Below, in pieces: positions 31,656-42,105 of a DNA stretch of 64,000 bases. The notes below the pieces were generated by a model, which saw only the letters and a list, made by a program, of their open reading frames with translations, did not search any database and was not told the origin of the DNA. The stretch is taken from contig CP071065.1 in the NCBI GenBank assembly GCA_017164015.1, forward strand, positions 3,252,501 through 3,316,500, written 5' to 3'. Each line of letters opens with the position of its first letter. Position 1 is the stretch's first letter. Source of the DNA: Nostoc sp. UHCC 0702 (lineage in GTDB: Bacteria > Cyanobacteriota > Cyanobacteriia > Cyanobacteriales > Nostocaceae). The position numbers and the translations under genes are program-made.

Positions 31656-32900
31656 ATGAAAAACCAAATACGCGACGACAGCGATCGCCCTTTAATTGAG
31701 AAATCCTATAAAAACACTCCTTGGAAAAAAGCAGCTGCCTCTGTTTCGTTGCTGCTGCTGGGATCGGGTATGACATTGGCAGGCGGCTATCTAGCTGGAC
31801 ATCATCAGCAGTTATCTGAAAATGCTTCTAACTTAGCAGTGAGTAAAGTCAATGCAGCCCCCCCATTACCAGCTGCTACAGATCCTAACTTTGTGATCCA
31901 GGTGGTGCAAAAGGTTGGGCCAGCTGTAGTGCGAATTGACTCCTCCAGAACTATCAAAAGTAGGATACCAGAGGAATTCAACGACCCAATTTTCCGCCGC
32001 TTCTTTAGATCTGAATTACCAGAACAACAGAATAGAGTAGAACGGGGTACTGGTTCAGGTTTTATCATTAGTAATGATGGACGCATCCTCACTAACGCCC
32101 ACGTTGTTGATGGTGCCGATACTGTGACGGTGACACTCAAGGATGGGCGCAGTTTTCAAGGTAAGGTGCTAGGCAAAGACGAATTAACAGATGTTGCCGT
32201 TGTCAAGATTCAGGCAGATAACTTGCCTACGGTGGCTTTGGGTAACTCAGAACAACTGCAACCTGGAGAATGGGCGATCGCGATCGGTAATCCTCTGGGG
32301 TTAGATAATACTGTGACAACTGGAATCATTAGCGCCACCGGACGCAGTAGCAATCAAATCGGTGCCCCAGATAAGCGAGTTGAGTATATTCAAACTGACG
32401 CGGCGATTAATCCTGGGAACTCTGGCGGGCCCCTACTGAATTCCCGTGGCGAGGTAATTGCTATGAATACAGCTATTATCCAGGGCGCACAAGGATTGGG
32501 CTTTGCCATTCCCATCAGCACAGCACAACGTATTTCCAATCAACTGATAGCCACAGGTAAAGTGCAGCACCCTTATCTAGGCATTCAGATGGTGGGCTTA
32601 ACACCTCAGTTAAAGCAAAATATTAACTCAGACCCCAATAGCGGTTTGAATGTGGATGAAGATAAAGGTGTCTTAGTTGTAAAAGTTATACCTAATTCCC
32701 CAGCAGCTAAAGCGGGAGTCCGTGCTGGTGATGTTATTAAAAAACTCAATGGTGAATTAGTCACAGATGCTAATAGTGTTCAAAGAGCAGTAGAAAATAG
32801 CCAAGTTGGCTCAAATTTGCGCCTAGAATTAAGTCGTAATGGACAAAATGTCAACTTAGCTGTACAACCTGGTGCTTTCCCCACTGAACAACTGCAATGA
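31656..32900 (+). CDS. HtrA/Deg-family serine protease
   Basis: A 414-residue trypsin-like protease with a PDZ domain, belonging to the HhoA/HhoB/HtrA group of periplasmic or thylakoid quality-control proteases. The N-terminal membrane anchor or signal is at about 26-48 (AAASVSLLLLGSGMTLAGGY). The catalytic triad is His149 (LTNAHVV), Asp179 (ELTDVAVVKI) and Ser256 (NPGNSGGPLLN). One PDZ domain occupies about 310-405 (KAGVRAGDVIKKLNGE). Single gene. I cannot decide which of the three cyanobacterial paralogues it is. Confidence 0.95.
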   Translation: MKNQIRDDSDRPLIEKSYKNTPWKKAAASVSLLLLGSGMTLAGGYLAGHHQQLSENASNLAVSKVNAAPPLPAATDPNFVIQVVQKVGPAVVRIDSSRTIKSRIPEEFNDPIFRRFFRSELPEQQNRVERGTGSGFIISNDGRILTNAHVVDGADTVTVTLKDGRSFQGKVLGKDELTDVAVVKIQADNLPTVALGNSEQLQPGEWAIAIGNPLGLDNTVTTGIISATGRSSNQIGAPDKRVEYIQTDAAINPGNSGGPLLNSRGEVIAMNTAIIQGAQGLGFAIPISTAQRISNQLIATGKVQHPYLGIQMVGLTPQLKQNINSDPNSGLNVDEDKGVLVVKVIPNSPAAKAGVRAGDVIKKLNGELVTDANSVQRAVENSQVGSNLRLELSRNGQNVNLAVQPGAFPTEQLQ

Positions 32901-33127
32901 AGCCCCTGTCTTTAAGGACGAGGTTTAACTTTGATCTTTTTGGTAACTTCAAGAAATAAATTATTCTGCTTGAAGTTATTGATTGTTGATTGTTGATTGC
33001 CAGCAACGAACAATTACAATGAGAGTTGATTTATCAAGGAAATCTTAAGTACTTGCGTTAGGCTAAAGCCTAACGCACAGCCATATACAGCAGATGTTAA
33101 TTGGTAAGGACACAAACTATAGCAATC

Positions 33128-33625
33128 CTAAATGAGTTGTGAAAAAAAGGAACCATACATAAACATCTTTGTCAAGTCAAACACTTGATGATGAGTAACG
33201 AGTTCAAATAATTTATTGACATGAGTAAATGATTTGCATAAGTGGTAAAACTCTACGAATAAAGTTTTTAGCGTATAACCAGATGTCCTCTACAGGATTT
33301 TGGGTTGGATCATTAAGCGCAAATCTCATACAAGTCACTTTCCATTTGTCTTCATTTTAGCCTTGAATAATAGTATTTAAATAATATTTAAATTCATTAA
33401 AAACATGATAAATAGCTCCATCCCAAATTGGAGCAATTCGGCTTTTTGAATACTGAGATATTAAATATTCTACGAAAGCGATGTCTAACGACAAGCCGCT
33501 TCGCGTCTACGCGTTGCTAGAATCACCCTTTTTACAAGGCTTAATTAAAAACCTTGTGTGTCATAATTTAGAGCGGCGAAATAAGTCTGTCGTTGTCTTT
33601 CATTTAGCACTAAGATAAAGCACAT
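33128..33625 (-). pseudogene. IS630-family transposase relic
   Basis: The minus strand translates to a decayed IS630 transposase. Near 33600 it reads NERQRQTYFAALNYDTQGF, then VEYLISQYSKSRIAPIWDGA (33475-33415, with the second Asp of the DDE triad). Next come KWKVTCMRFALNDPTQNPVE and DIWLYAKNFIRR (Glu of the triad). After a frameshift it reads LFELVTHHQVFDLTKMFMYG, ending at a stop at 33128. At least two internal stops and a frameshift are present, and a 45-bp foreign repeat (33479-33530) interrupts it. The N-terminal helix-turn-helix part is missing. Confidence 0.85.
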
Positions 33626-33703
33626 TTAGTTTGCATAACTAAATTTTTGAAATTCTTGTGGGGTGGGCATCTTGCCCGCCCATTATATGCAAGTTAAATG
33701 TGG
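33621..33703. repeat. Inverted repeat CACATTTA...TAAATGTG
   Basis: CACATTTAGTTTGCATA at 33621 pairs with TATGCAAGTTAAATGTG near 33687-33703, around an inner GGTGGGCATCTTGCCCGCCC hairpin. It adjoins the IS630 relic and may be a further small element. The remainder of the 32901-33875 gap shows nothing else recognisable. Confidence 0.5.
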
Positions 33704-33875
33704 AACAGCTTAGCACTTCAATCCGCTCTTTGGTATTGCCTTACTCAAGAGATAATAAATTGCATTGGTAATTTGAACATTAATAAGGGATTAGGCTAAG
33801 CATGAAAAGTTTTTATACCGAATCATCATGATACTATGAAATTGTTTATCCAATAGTGGCTTTTCAAGAGGCTCG

Positions 33876-34835
33876 ATGAAAACACTACTCATAAAAAGTC
33901 TACCTCTAGCTGATTTATTTTTGTTACCTTTAGTTTATCCTGCTGCTTTTTTAATGAAAAGCATTAGACGTGCTGGTTTATACCGATTGCCTTTATGTAA
34001 GAAAGCTTTGCTGAGTGTTGGTGTATTTCCAATACGAGATCACTATTATGAGCCTCTATTTAATGAGCGGTATTTAGCGCAGCCATTGCATGAAGATCGC
34101 GTTCTACCAGGTATAAATTGGAATGTAGAAGAACAATTAAAAATTTTAGATAGCTTTTCATTTGAAGATGAGCTAAAGGATATTAGTAGGATCAAGACTA
34201 ATGATTTAGTCTTCTATTTTGGAAACCGTGCCTTTGAAGCAGGTGATGCTGAGTACTGGTATAACCTTTTAAGACTCAAAAAACCATCAAAAATTATCGA
34301 GATTGGAAGTGGATATTCTACTTTGATGGCTGCAAAAGCAGTCAGGAAAAACAAGGAAGAAAACCCTGAGTACGAATGTAACCATATATGTATTGAGCCA
34401 TACGAACAGCCCTGGCTGGAAAAACTGGGAATAAGCATAATTCGAGAGAGAGTTGAGAGCGTCAGCAAAAATATATTTGCTGAATTGGGTGAGAACGACA
34501 TTCTATTTATCGATTCATCTCACATGATCAGACCTCAAGGAGACGTTCTCTTTGAATATCTGGAATTACTGCCCTCTTTAAAAACAGGTGTTATCGTTCA
34601 TATCCACGATATTTTTTCTCCAAAAGATTATCCTAGAAAATGGATTGTAGATGAAGTAAGATTTTGGAATGAACAATACTTATTAGAAGCTTTTCTCAGT
34701 TCTAACCATAATTGGAAAATTATCGGTTCTCTGAATTATCTTCACCACAATCATTACGATAAACTCTTAATGAAATGTCCATTTCTGACACCAAATAATC
34801 AACCAGGATCTTTTTATATACAGAAAGTAGCCTAA
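33876..34835 (+). CDS. Class I SAM-dependent methyltransferase-like protein
   Basis: A 319-residue protein. The N-terminal hydrophobic stretch (LLIKSLPLADLFLLPLVYPA) may be a membrane-associating helix. The Rossmann core begins with KIIEIGSGYSTLMAAKAV (SAM motif I, about residue 140). It continues through ICIEPYEQPWL and ENDILFIDSSHM to GVIVHIHDIF, a layout like methyltransferase family 24. Substrate unknown; such proteins often sit in surface-polysaccharide regions. The stop codon coincides with the start of an IS5-like terminal repeat, so the natural C-terminus may have been changed. Confidence 0.75.
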   Translation: MKTLLIKSLPLADLFLLPLVYPAAFLMKSIRRAGLYRLPLCKKALLSVGVFPIRDHYYEPLFNERYLAQPLHEDRVLPGINWNVEEQLKILDSFSFEDELKDISRIKTNDLVFYFGNRAFEAGDAEYWYNLLRLKKPSKIIEIGSGYSTLMAAKAVRKNKEENPEYECNHICIEPYEQPWLEKLGISIIRERVESVSKNIFAELGENDILFIDSSHMIRPQGDVLFEYLELLPSLKTGVIVHIHDIFSPKDYPRKWIVDEVRFWNEQYLLEAFLSSNHNWKIIGSLNYLHHNHYDKLLMKCPFLTPNNQPGSFYIQKVA

Positions 34836-34852
34836 GAGGTTGTTTGAAAAGT
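34835..34852. repeat. Solitary IS5/MITE-type terminal repeat
   Basis: AGAGGTTGTTTGAAAAGT matches the terminal repeats at 28280 and 31215 with one or two differences. No inverted partner is found in the next 190 bp. It begins on the last base of the methyltransferase stop codon. A separate TTACAGTCG-TTGG-CGACTGTAA hairpin follows at 34861-34882. Confidence 0.65.
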
Positions 34853-35042
34853 CTAATTTATTACAGTCGTTGGCGACTGTAAGTCGCGTTTACACGAGAT
34901 TTTATCCACCTGTGTGGATTCAAAACCCTTAATTTTTCATTAGTCTGGGCAGCAGACTTGGTATCATTCGAGAAAAACATACATGATCTATTTTTAGTGT
35001 CCAGCATTCGCTAAACTCAGAATTGCTGCGATTTTACTCACC

Positions 35043-36224
35043 ATGTCAGACCCCCAAACTGTTAGCGCTGCTGTTGCCAAACTCTACAACACATACCCTT
35101 TTCCGCCTGACCCTTTGCTGGATGAACCACCTCCGGGTTACAATTGGCGCTGGAATTGGCTAGCTGCTCATAGCTTCTGCACAGGTCAAAAACCTCAAAG
35201 GCAAGATATCCGCATTTTAGATGCTGGTTGTGGTACAGGCGTGGGTACTGAGTACTTAGTTCACCTCAATCCTCAAGCTGATGTTGTGGGAATTGACCTC
35301 AGTGCTGGTGCTTTGGCAATGGCAAAAGAACGTTGTCAGCGTTCTGGGGCTAACCGAGTAGAATTTCATCAACTCAGTTTGTTCGATGCAGAACAGTTAC
35401 CTGGTGAATTTGATTTAATTAACTGCGTTGGCGTTTTGCACCATACCCACGATCCCATTCGTGGTATTCAAGCTTTAGCTAAAAAGCTAGCCCCTGGCGG
35501 CTTTTTCCACATCTTCGTCTACGGAGAATTGGGGCGCTGGGAAATTCAACTCATGCAAAAAGCGATCGCCCTCCTCCAAGGTGACAAAAAAGGCGACTAC
35601 CGCGATGGTGTACAAGTCGGACGAAAAATATTTGCTTCCCTACCAGAAAATAACCGTATTGTCAAATACGAAAAACAACGCTGGTCAATGGAAAACCACA
35701 TGGATGAACACTTTGCGGATATGTATGTTCATCCCCAGGAGATTGACTACAACATTGAGACGCTGTTTGAGTTAATAGATGCTTCTGGCTTGGAGTTTAT
35801 TGGCTTCTCTAATCCTGGTTTTTGGCAATTAGACAGACTTTTGAGCAAAGCCCCAGATTTGATCGAAAGAGCTAAAGGATTAAGCGATCGCCAACGCTAC
35901 CGCCTGATAGAATTATTAGATCCAGAAGTAACTCATTATGAGTTTTTCCTCGGTCGTCCTCCCCTGCTGAAAAATGATTGGTTAGAGGATGAAGCTTTAT
36001 TAGCAGCAATTCCCGAACTCAATCCCTGTATGGACGGATGGCCAAGTAAAGGTATCTTTAACCAAGATTATCAGATAGTCAAATTATCTGAAGAGGAGTT
36101 TGAATTTTTACAAGCCTGTGATGGCAACTCAACAATAAAAGAGATATTAGCGAGGGTACAACTGGGGTTAGAAGGAGTCAGAACCATCCTCAAACAACAC
36201 CTAATTTTGTTGACAGCGGGTTAA
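35043..36224 (+). CDS. Class I SAM-dependent methyltransferase
   Basis: A 393-residue protein. It starts with a short region containing LYNTYPFPPDPLLDEPPPGY. A Methyltransf_12/25-type domain follows, with motif I LDAGCGTGVGTEYL (about residue 60), the acidic VVGIDLS, and post-I INCVGVLHHTHDP. The C-terminal third (about 250-393) is helical and not recognised. The long, conserved N-terminal tyrosine/proline stretch is typical of a cyanobacterial family whose substrate I cannot name. It is followed by repeats and then the atp operon, apparently unrelated. Confidence 0.88.
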   Translation: MSDPQTVSAAVAKLYNTYPFPPDPLLDEPPPGYNWRWNWLAAHSFCTGQKPQRQDIRILDAGCGTGVGTEYLVHLNPQADVVGIDLSAGALAMAKERCQRSGANRVEFHQLSLFDAEQLPGEFDLINCVGVLHHTHDPIRGIQALAKKLAPGGFFHIFVYGELGRWEIQLMQKAIALLQGDKKGDYRDGVQVGRKIFASLPENNRIVKYEKQRWSMENHMDEHFADMYVHPQEIDYNIETLFELIDASGLEFIGFSNPGFWQLDRLLSKAPDLIERAKGLSDRQRYRLIELLDPEVTHYEFFLGRPPLLKNDWLEDEALLAAIPELNPCMDGWPSKGIFNQDYQIVKLSEEEFEFLQACDGNSTIKEILARVQLGLEGVRTILKQHLILLTAG

Positions 36225-36723
36225 TAGTCAGTTGTCAGTTGTCAGTGGTCAGTGGTCAGTTGTTATTCTCCCCCTCTCCCCTGCTCCCCTGCTCCCCATC
36301 TCCCCCGCTCCCCATCCCCCCATCAAGGAGATGGGCGATCGCCAAGTGGCAGCTTTTGATAAATCTAATGTAAATTAAGAGAGTACCCAAGAATTGCCAA
36401 AGATATTGGGTATGACACATCAAAACAAGTTGGAGTTTGACAAAATTCAGCAACAGTGCGATTTCTCCTCAAGCAGCTGATTTGATGAACACCAATTTAA
36501 TGGTTACACTTGATGCTGATGATACAACGACCCTGGAGGACAGTTACTCACCTAGAAAAAGGCGAAAATTAGCAGAAATTTGGAATTATCTCCGCTTCAG
36601 CTTTCAATCGCTCTCTTGCTTGTGTGAGTGCGACTTCTGCAACTTATGTAATGGTGACAAGAAGTTAATTGTTTTTTTCTAAAGTATTGTTACCGGATCG
36701 TGATATGATTCAGCTGACTGAAT
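36225..36723 (+). promoter_or_regulatory. Upstream region of the atp operon
   Basis: It starts with GTCAGTTGTCAGT repeats and a CCCCTGCTCC array (36228-36320). About 400 bp without a convincing gene then lead to atp1. The operon promoter is expected here, but I cannot place it. An 81-codon TTG-initiated frame at 36437 is not supported. Confidence 0.45.
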
Positions 36724-37203
36724 GTGCAGTCATCATCTTTAACTGTACTGGTTTCAAGTCCCGTGAGCTTGTCAGAAGAATCAGTTGTACCCACTCCCAA
36801 AACGCGACAAGATGCTAAACCTGGTTCTGAAGACACAGAATCATATAACTCTATGGGAGAGTTCTATCAACTCTACCAGAAGTTGTTGGTAATCACACTT
36901 GTCTTGACGGGGATTATTTTTATCTCTGTGTGGATTTTTTATTCCTTGAACATTGCTCTGAATTATTTGATTGGGGCGTGTACAGGTGTGGTTTACTTAA
37001 GAATGCTGGCTAAAGACGTTGAGCAACTCGGTAGTGAGAAACAGCGTCTGAGCAAAACTCGTTTTGCTCTATTTATTGGGTTGATCGTACTGGCAACTCA
37101 ATGGCGTGAGCTACAGATTGTCCCCATATTCTTGGGATTTCTAACTTACAAAGCCACGCTCCTCGTCTACATGGTGCAAACTGCGTTCATTCCTGATTCT
37201 TAA
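36724..37203 (+). CDS. atp1: ATP synthase subunit I (assembly factor)
   Basis: A 159-residue membrane protein, first gene of the cyanobacterial atp operon. Subunit I (AtpI/UncI type) assists assembly of the c-ring and is not part of the final enzyme. After a hydrophilic N-terminus it shows four hydrophobic helices in two pairs: [45 protein letters not shown] and [18 protein letters not shown]. The start is GTG at 36724; an internal GTG near 36762 is an alternative. It lies 60 bp before subunit a. Confidence 0.88.
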   Translation: MQSSSLTVLVSSPVSLSEESVVPTPKTRQDAKPGSEDTESYNSMGEFYQLYQKLLVITLVLTGIIFISVWIFYSLNIALNYLIGACTGVVYLRMLAKDVEQLGSEKQRLSKTRFALFIGLIVLATQWRELQIVPIFLGFLTYKATLLVYMVQTAFIPDS

Positions 37204-37263
37204 AAAATCAGGCTCACAAAGACAATAATCCCATCCTCGCTCCTTGGGGAAAATGCTTGAAGA

Positions 37264-38025
37264 ATGCAAATGCTTAGTGTCTTAAACGCCTTTAATTCAT
37301 TTCCCCTCGCCGAACTAGAAGTAGGTCATCATTTCTATTGGCAGTTGGGAAATCTAAAAATTCATGGGCAAGTTTTTCTCACCTCATGGTTTGTAATTAG
37401 CATTCTAGTAATAGCTTCCATAGCTGCTACTCGCAACGCCCAAAAAATTCCCAGCGGCATCCAAAATTTGATGGAATATGCCCTAGAATTTATTCGAGAT
37501 CTGGCAAAAAACCAACTTGGTGAGAAAGAGTACCGCCCTTGGGTGCCATTCATTGGCACATTATTCTTGTTTATCTTCGTGTCGAACTGGTCAGGCGCTC
37601 TCATTCCCTGGAAGCTAATCAAGCTGCCGTCAGGTGAATTGGCGGCTCCCACCAATGACATTAACACGACCGTAGCATTGGCACTGCTGACATCTTTAGC
37701 GTACTTTTACGCGGGTTTTAGCAAGCGGGGTTTGGGCTACTTTAAGAAATATATAGAGCCAACACCTGTGCTGTTGCCGATCGCAATTCTAGAAGATTTT
37801 ACTAAGCCCCTCTCCCTAAGCTTCCGTCTATTTGGCAATATTTTGGCGGATGAATTGGTAGTAGCGGTGCTAGTCCTGCTGGTTCCTTTATTTGTACCTC
37901 TGCCTGTAATGGCTTTGGGTTTGTTCACCAGTGCCATTCAGGCCCTAGTGTTTGCTACCCTAGCTGGAGCATACATTCACGAGGCAATGGAGGGACACGG
38001 TGGCGAAGAGCATGAGGAGCATTAA
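37264..38025 (+). CDS. atpB: ATP synthase subunit a
   Basis: The proton-channel subunit of Fo (called atpI in cyanobacterial maps), 253 residues with about five or six transmembrane helices. The essential arginine lies in [20 protein letters not shown], and the preceding helix ends [17 protein letters not shown]. The C-terminal [10 protein letters not shown] is typical. A second in-frame ATG at 37270 could be the real start. It reads between atp1 and the c-subunit gene. Confidence 0.97.
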   Translation: MQMLSVLNAFNSFPLAELEVGHHFYWQLGNLKIHGQVFLTSWFVISILVIASIAATRNAQKIPSGIQNLMEYALEFIRDLAKNQLGEKEYRPWVPFIGTLFLFIFVSNWSGALIPWKLIKLPSGELAAPTNDINTTVALALLTSLAYFYAGFSKRGLGYFKKYIEPTPVLLPIAILEDFTKPLSLSFRLFGNILADELVVAVLVLLVPLFVPLPVMALGLFTSAIQALVFATLAGAYIHEAMEGHGGEEHEEH

Positions 38026-38130
38026 GCTTCTCAGTTGATAGCACAGTTCCAACGAGCGCATACCGCTCAAAACGTCGCCGAGAGCGATTTCTAAGAACTT
38101 GGTGCAGCGTGAAAAACACGTCTTTACTAG

Positions 38131-38424
<294 letters not shown>

Positions 38425-38669
38425 GGCCTAAAAGTTTTAGTGAATGTGGAGACGTGAATTATCACGCCTCTACAACCGAAATATTGGGTATTGAGTCATA
38501 GAGATTTTGGATAGTCAAAAGTTTTCAGTACATGCCTTTCGGCTTGTTAGTAGAACAAATCCAAAATCCAAAATCGCTTGACCCTTCTTGGCTATGGGTC
38601 TCAAAAATACGAAAGGTTGGATGATGTTGCTAGCCATGAAAACTGCTACTCCAGCCAAAGAGGAGAGAA

Positions 38670-39101
38670 ATGTTTGATTTCGATGCTACCTTGCCCTTCA
38701 TGGCATTGCAGTTCCTGCTATTAGCAGCTTTGTTGAATGTAATTTTCTATAAGCCACTGACCAAGGTACTAGACGATCGCGATAATTACATCCGAACGAA
38801 TACCCTTGATGCCCAGGAGCGCTTAGCGAAAGCTGAGCGCTTAACTCAGGAATATGAGCAGCAACTAGCAGAAGCTCGCCGACAGTCGCAAGCTACTGTA
38901 GAAGCAGCTCAGGCTGACGCTAAGAAAATTACTGCCGAAAAAATCGCTGAAGCGCAAAGGGAAGCTCAAGCTCAAAGAGAACAGGCTGCTGTGGAAATAG
39001 AGCAACAAAAACAGCAAGCTTTGCGTGAATTAGAGCAACGAGTTGATGCCCTTAGCAGGCAAATTCTAGAAAAATTATTGGGGCCAACTCCAGCTAGATA
39101 A
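38670..39101 (+). CDS. atpF2: ATP synthase subunit b'
   Basis: The second peripheral-stalk subunit found in photosynthetic organisms (atpG in cyanobacterial maps), 143 residues. One N-terminal membrane helix ([22 protein letters not shown]) is followed by a long charged coiled coil rich in Ala, Glu, Gln and Lys. GGAGA lies close to the ATG at 38670. It forms the heterodimeric stalk with the b subunit encoded next. Confidence 0.95.
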   Translation: MFDFDATLPFMALQFLLLAALLNVIFYKPLTKVLDDRDNYIRTNTLDAQERLAKAERLTQEYEQQLAEARRQSQATVEAAQADAKKITAEKIAEAQREAQAQREQAAVEIEQQKQQALRELEQRVDALSRQILEKLLGPTPAR

Positions 39102-39210
39102 GCTAGCAATAACTGGTTCTGTGAAAGCATACAAAGCATCTGGGCATTAGTCCCAGAGCGCTTAATTAAGTGTCAAAAAAAGGCACTTTTTTCCCTTCAG
39201 GAAAAGAAAC

Positions 39211-39285
39211 TTGATTGGCCTGCGGGACAAAGTAGTTGATTGACCTCCGGGACAAGATAGTTGATTTACCTGCGGGAAAATACAA
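39211..39285 (+). repeat. Threefold 25-bp direct repeat before atpF
   Basis: Three tandem 25-base units start at 39211, 39236 and 39261. Each begins TTGATT and contains CCT(G/C)CGGGA at the same position. They lie in the 210-bp spacer between the b' and b genes, ending about 27 bp before the atpF start. Function unknown; they could be a binding site for an RNA or DNA factor (inference). Confidence 0.75.
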
Positions 39286-39311
39286 TGTATTAGCAAGCAG
39301 CGCACTTGTAG

Positions 39312-39881
39312 ATGGGTATCATGGGCACATTCTTATTACTTGCCGCAGAAGCGAACGCTGTTGGCTCTGAATTTGCAGAAGGCGCAGCAGAAGGTGGTTT
39401 CGGTCTAAACCTAGACATTTTTGAAACCAATCTGATTAACTTAGCGATTCTGATTGGCATACTATTCTACTTTGGACGTAAAGTTTTAAGCAATATCCTG
39501 AGCGAGCGAAAATCTAATATTGCCACCGCAATTCAGGAAGCAGAAGGGCGCTTAAAAGAGGCACAGATTGCCCTTTCCCAAGCGCAAGAACAATTGACCC
39601 AGGCTCAAGCAGAGGCACAACGCATCCGCAAAGCAGCCGAAGAAAACGCCCAGAAGGCAAAAGAAGCCACGTTGGCAAAAGCAGCCCAAGACGTAGAACG
39701 CTTGAAACAAACAGCAGCAGCCGATTTAAACACCGAAAGAGAGCGAGCGCTTGCCGAACTGCGGCAGCGAGTAGCCGCCTTGGCATTGCAAAAAGTTGAG
39801 TCAGAACTGCGATCTGGTATTGCTGACGATGTTCAACAAGCAATAATTGAACGTAGCATCGCCCAGGTGGGAGGACGCTGA
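39312..39881 (+). CDS. atpF: ATP synthase subunit b
   Basis: A peripheral-stalk subunit of 189 residues. After a short N-terminal extension there is one membrane helix (about 35-55, [20 protein letters not shown]). A long coiled coil follows ([20 protein letters not shown]), ending with GGR. A second ATG at 39321 is possible, and neither start has a strong ribosome site. The stop codon overlaps the atpH start as TGATG, indicating translational coupling. Confidence 0.96.
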   Translation: MGIMGTFLLLAAEANAVGSEFAEGAAEGGFGLNLDIFETNLINLAILIGILFYFGRKVLSNILSERKSNIATAIQEAEGRLKEAQIALSQAQEQLTQAQAEAQRIRKAAEENAQKAKEATLAKAAQDVERLKQTAAADLNTERERALAELRQRVAALALQKVESELRSGIADDVQQAIIERSIAQVGGR

Positions 39882-40435
39882 TGAAAAGTAATGTAGAAAC
39901 AGCCGAAATAGCCCAGCCTTACGCACAGGCTTTGTTGTCAGTAGCAAAATCAAAAGATCTGACAGAACAGTTCGGTGAAGATGCTCGTTCCTTACTGAAT
40001 TTGTTAAAAGATTCAGACCAACTGCGGAACTTTATCGACAACCCCTTTATTCAGGCTGAGAACAAAAAAGCAGTTATCACCCAAATTCTTGGTGGTGAAA
40101 GTGCTAACCCCTACTTACGCAACTTCTTGCTGCTATTGGTAGACAGACGACGCATTTTGTTCTTAAAACCGATATTAGAGCAGTATTTAGTGTTATTGCG
40201 GCAATTGAATCAAACCGTGTTAGCGGAAGTCACTTCTGCCGTTCCCCTCTCAGAAGCCCAAGAGCAGGCAATTAAAGAGAAAGTAATTGCCATTACCAAT
40301 GCTCGCCAAGTAGAACTAGAAACGAAGGTAGACAGCGAGTTAATTGGTGGTGTGATTATTAAAGTCGGCTCGCAAATCATCGACGCCAGTTTACGGGGTC
40401 AGTTGCGCCGCCTTTCTTTGCGCTTAAGTAGCTAG
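39881..40435 (+). CDS. atpH: ATP synthase subunit delta
   Basis: The stalk subunit that links F1 to the b/b' stalk (atpD in cyanobacterial maps), 184 residues. It has the N-terminal helical bundle (AEIAQPYAQALLSVAKSKDL) and the C-terminal signature LIGGVIIKVGSQIIDASLRGQL. The start overlaps the stop codon of atpF by one base. A repeat block separates it from atpA. Confidence 0.96.
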   Translation: MKSNVETAEIAQPYAQALLSVAKSKDLTEQFGEDARSLLNLLKDSDQLRNFIDNPFIQAENKKAVITQILGGESANPYLRNFLLLLVDRRRILFLKPILEQYLVLLRQLNQTVLAEVTSAVPLSEAQEQAIKEKVIAITNARQVELETKVDSELIGGVIIKVGSQIIDASLRGQLRRLSLRLSS

Positions 40436-40436
40436 A

Positions 40437-40560
40437 AAATGGGTACTGGGGACTGGGGACTGGGTACTGGGGACTGGGAAAAAGATTATAGTCATAAATT
40501 CTTTCCATCTCTAATCCTTAATCCCCAATCCCTAATCCCCAATCCCTTTTACTTCCGTCT
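40437..40560. repeat. Facing tandem repeats between atpH and atpA
   Basis: GGGGACT/GGGTACT units (40440-40480) face CCCCAATC/CCTAATC units (40510-40550), so the transcript can fold into a long hairpin inside the atp operon. The repeats are an open frame in phase with atpA, which could mislead automatic start calling. Confidence 0.8.
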
Positions 40561-40582
40561 CGAAAGCAAAAAATATAGACAC

Positions 40583-42103
40583 ATGAGCATTTCAATTAGA
40601 CCAGACGAAATCAGTAACATTATTCAGCAACAAATCGAGCAATACGACCAAGAAGTCAAAGTTGCTAACGTTGGTACAGTCCTGCAAGTCGGTGACGGGA
40701 TTGCCCGGATCTATGGTCTGGAAAAGGCTATGGCTGGGGAGCTATTAGAATTTGAAGATGGTACAGTCGGCATCGCCCAGAACTTGGAAGAAGACAACGT
40801 AGGCGCGGTGTTGATGGGTGAAGGTCATGAAATTCAAGAAGGTAGCTCCGTAACCGCAACTGGCAAAATTGCTCAAGTTCCCGTGGGAGAAGCCTTAGTT
40901 GGCCGAGTTGTAGACGCTTTGGGTCGTCCCATCGATGGTAAGGGAGACATCAAAACCACAGAAACCCGTTTGATTGAATCTCCAGCACCCGGTATTATCG
41001 CCCGTCGGTCTGTACACGAACCCATGCAAACGGGGATTACAGCTATTGACTCGATGATTCCCATCGGTCGGGGTCAACGGGAATTGATTATTGGCGACCG
41101 TCAAACAGGCAAAACTGCGATCGCCATTGACACAATCATCAACCAAAAATCAGAAGATGTAATTTGTGTTTACGTTGCCGTTGGTCAAAAGGCTTCCACA
41201 GTTGCTAACGTAGTACAAACACTACAAGAAAAAGGCGCAATGGACTACACCATTGTCGTCGCCGCTAGCGCCAGTGAACCAGCAACCTTACAATACCTCG
41301 CTCCCTATACTGGTGCAACACTTGCAGAGTACTTCATGTACAAAGGCAAAGCAACCTTGGTAATTTACGACGACTTGTCTAAACAAGCCCAAGCTTATCG
41401 CCAAATGTCCTTGCTACTGCGTCGTCCACCCGGACGGGAAGCTTACCCTGGAGATGTATTCTACATTCACTCCCGTTTGTTGGAACGTGCAGCGAAACTG
41501 AGTGACGAATTGGGTAAAGGTAGCATGACCGCCCTACCAATTATCGAAACCCAAGCCGGTGACGTATCGGCGTACATCCCCACCAACGTGATCTCCATTA
41601 CCGACGGTCAGATATTCTTGTCTTCTGACTTGTTTAACGCTGGTATCCGTCCCGCTGTGAACCCCGGTATTTCAGTATCCCGTGTGGGTTCTGCGGCTCA
41701 AACCAAGGCAATGAAAAAAGTTGCCGGTAAGATTAAATTGGAACTGGCGCAATTTGACGACCTGCAAGCCTTCGCGCAATTTGCTTCTGACTTAGATAAA
41801 GCCACCCAAGACCAGTTGGCACGGGGTCAACGCTTGCGGGAACTACTCAAGCAGCCGCAAAATGAGCCACTCTCAGTATACGAGCAAGTGGCAATTCTCT
41901 ACGCTGGTATCAACGGTTATTTAGATGATATCCCAGTTGACAAAGTAACCACCTTCACCAAAGGTCTGCGGGAATACTTAAAGACCGGTAAAACCGAGTA
42001 CGCCCAAGGAGTCCAAGCTTCCAAAGCACTGGGTGACTCAGAAGAAGCAGCTTTGAAAGAAGCGCTAACCGAGTACAAGAAGACCTTCAAAGCCACAGCG
42101 TAA
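40583..42103 (+). CDS. atpA: ATP synthase subunit alpha
   Basis: The regulatory, nucleotide-binding alpha subunit of F1, 506 residues from the ATG at 40583 ([20 protein letters not shown]), the usual length and N-terminus. The open frame extends upstream to 40439 only through repeat DNA and is rejected. The P-loop [11 protein letters not shown] is near residue 170, and the alpha signature [14 protein letters not shown] is near 363. The next gene is the gamma subunit. Confidence 0.98.
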   Translation: MSISIRPDEISNIIQQQIEQYDQEVKVANVGTVLQVGDGIARIYGLEKAMAGELLEFEDGTVGIAQNLEEDNVGAVLMGEGHEIQEGSSVTATGKIAQVPVGEALVGRVVDALGRPIDGKGDIKTTETRLIESPAPGIIARRSVHEPMQTGITAIDSMIPIGRGQRELIIGDRQTGKTAIAIDTIINQKSEDVICVYVAVGQKASTVANVVQTLQEKGAMDYTIVVAASASEPATLQYLAPYTGATLAEYFMYKGKATLVIYDDLSKQAQAYRQMSLLLRRPPGREAYPGDVFYIHSRLLERAAKLSDELGKGSMTALPIIETQAGDVSAYIPTNVISITDGQIFLSSDLFNAGIRPAVNPGISVSRVGSAAQTKAMKKVAGKIKLELAQFDDLQAFAQFASDLDKATQDQLARGQRLRELLKQPQNEPLSVYEQVAILYAGINGYLDDIPVDKVTTFTKGLREYLKTGKTEYAQGVQASKALGDSEEAALKEALTEYKKTFKATA

Positions 42104-42105
42104 TT

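Noticed and set aside
36437-36682. 81-codon ORF upstream of atp1
   Set aside because: It starts with TTG, lacks a ribosome site, has an atypical Cys-rich end and lies where the atp promoter and leader are expected. I treat the stretch as non-coding.
40439-40582. N-terminal extension of atpA
   Set aside because: The 48 extra codons are translated tandem repeats. The ATG at 40583 gives the normal AtpA start and length.
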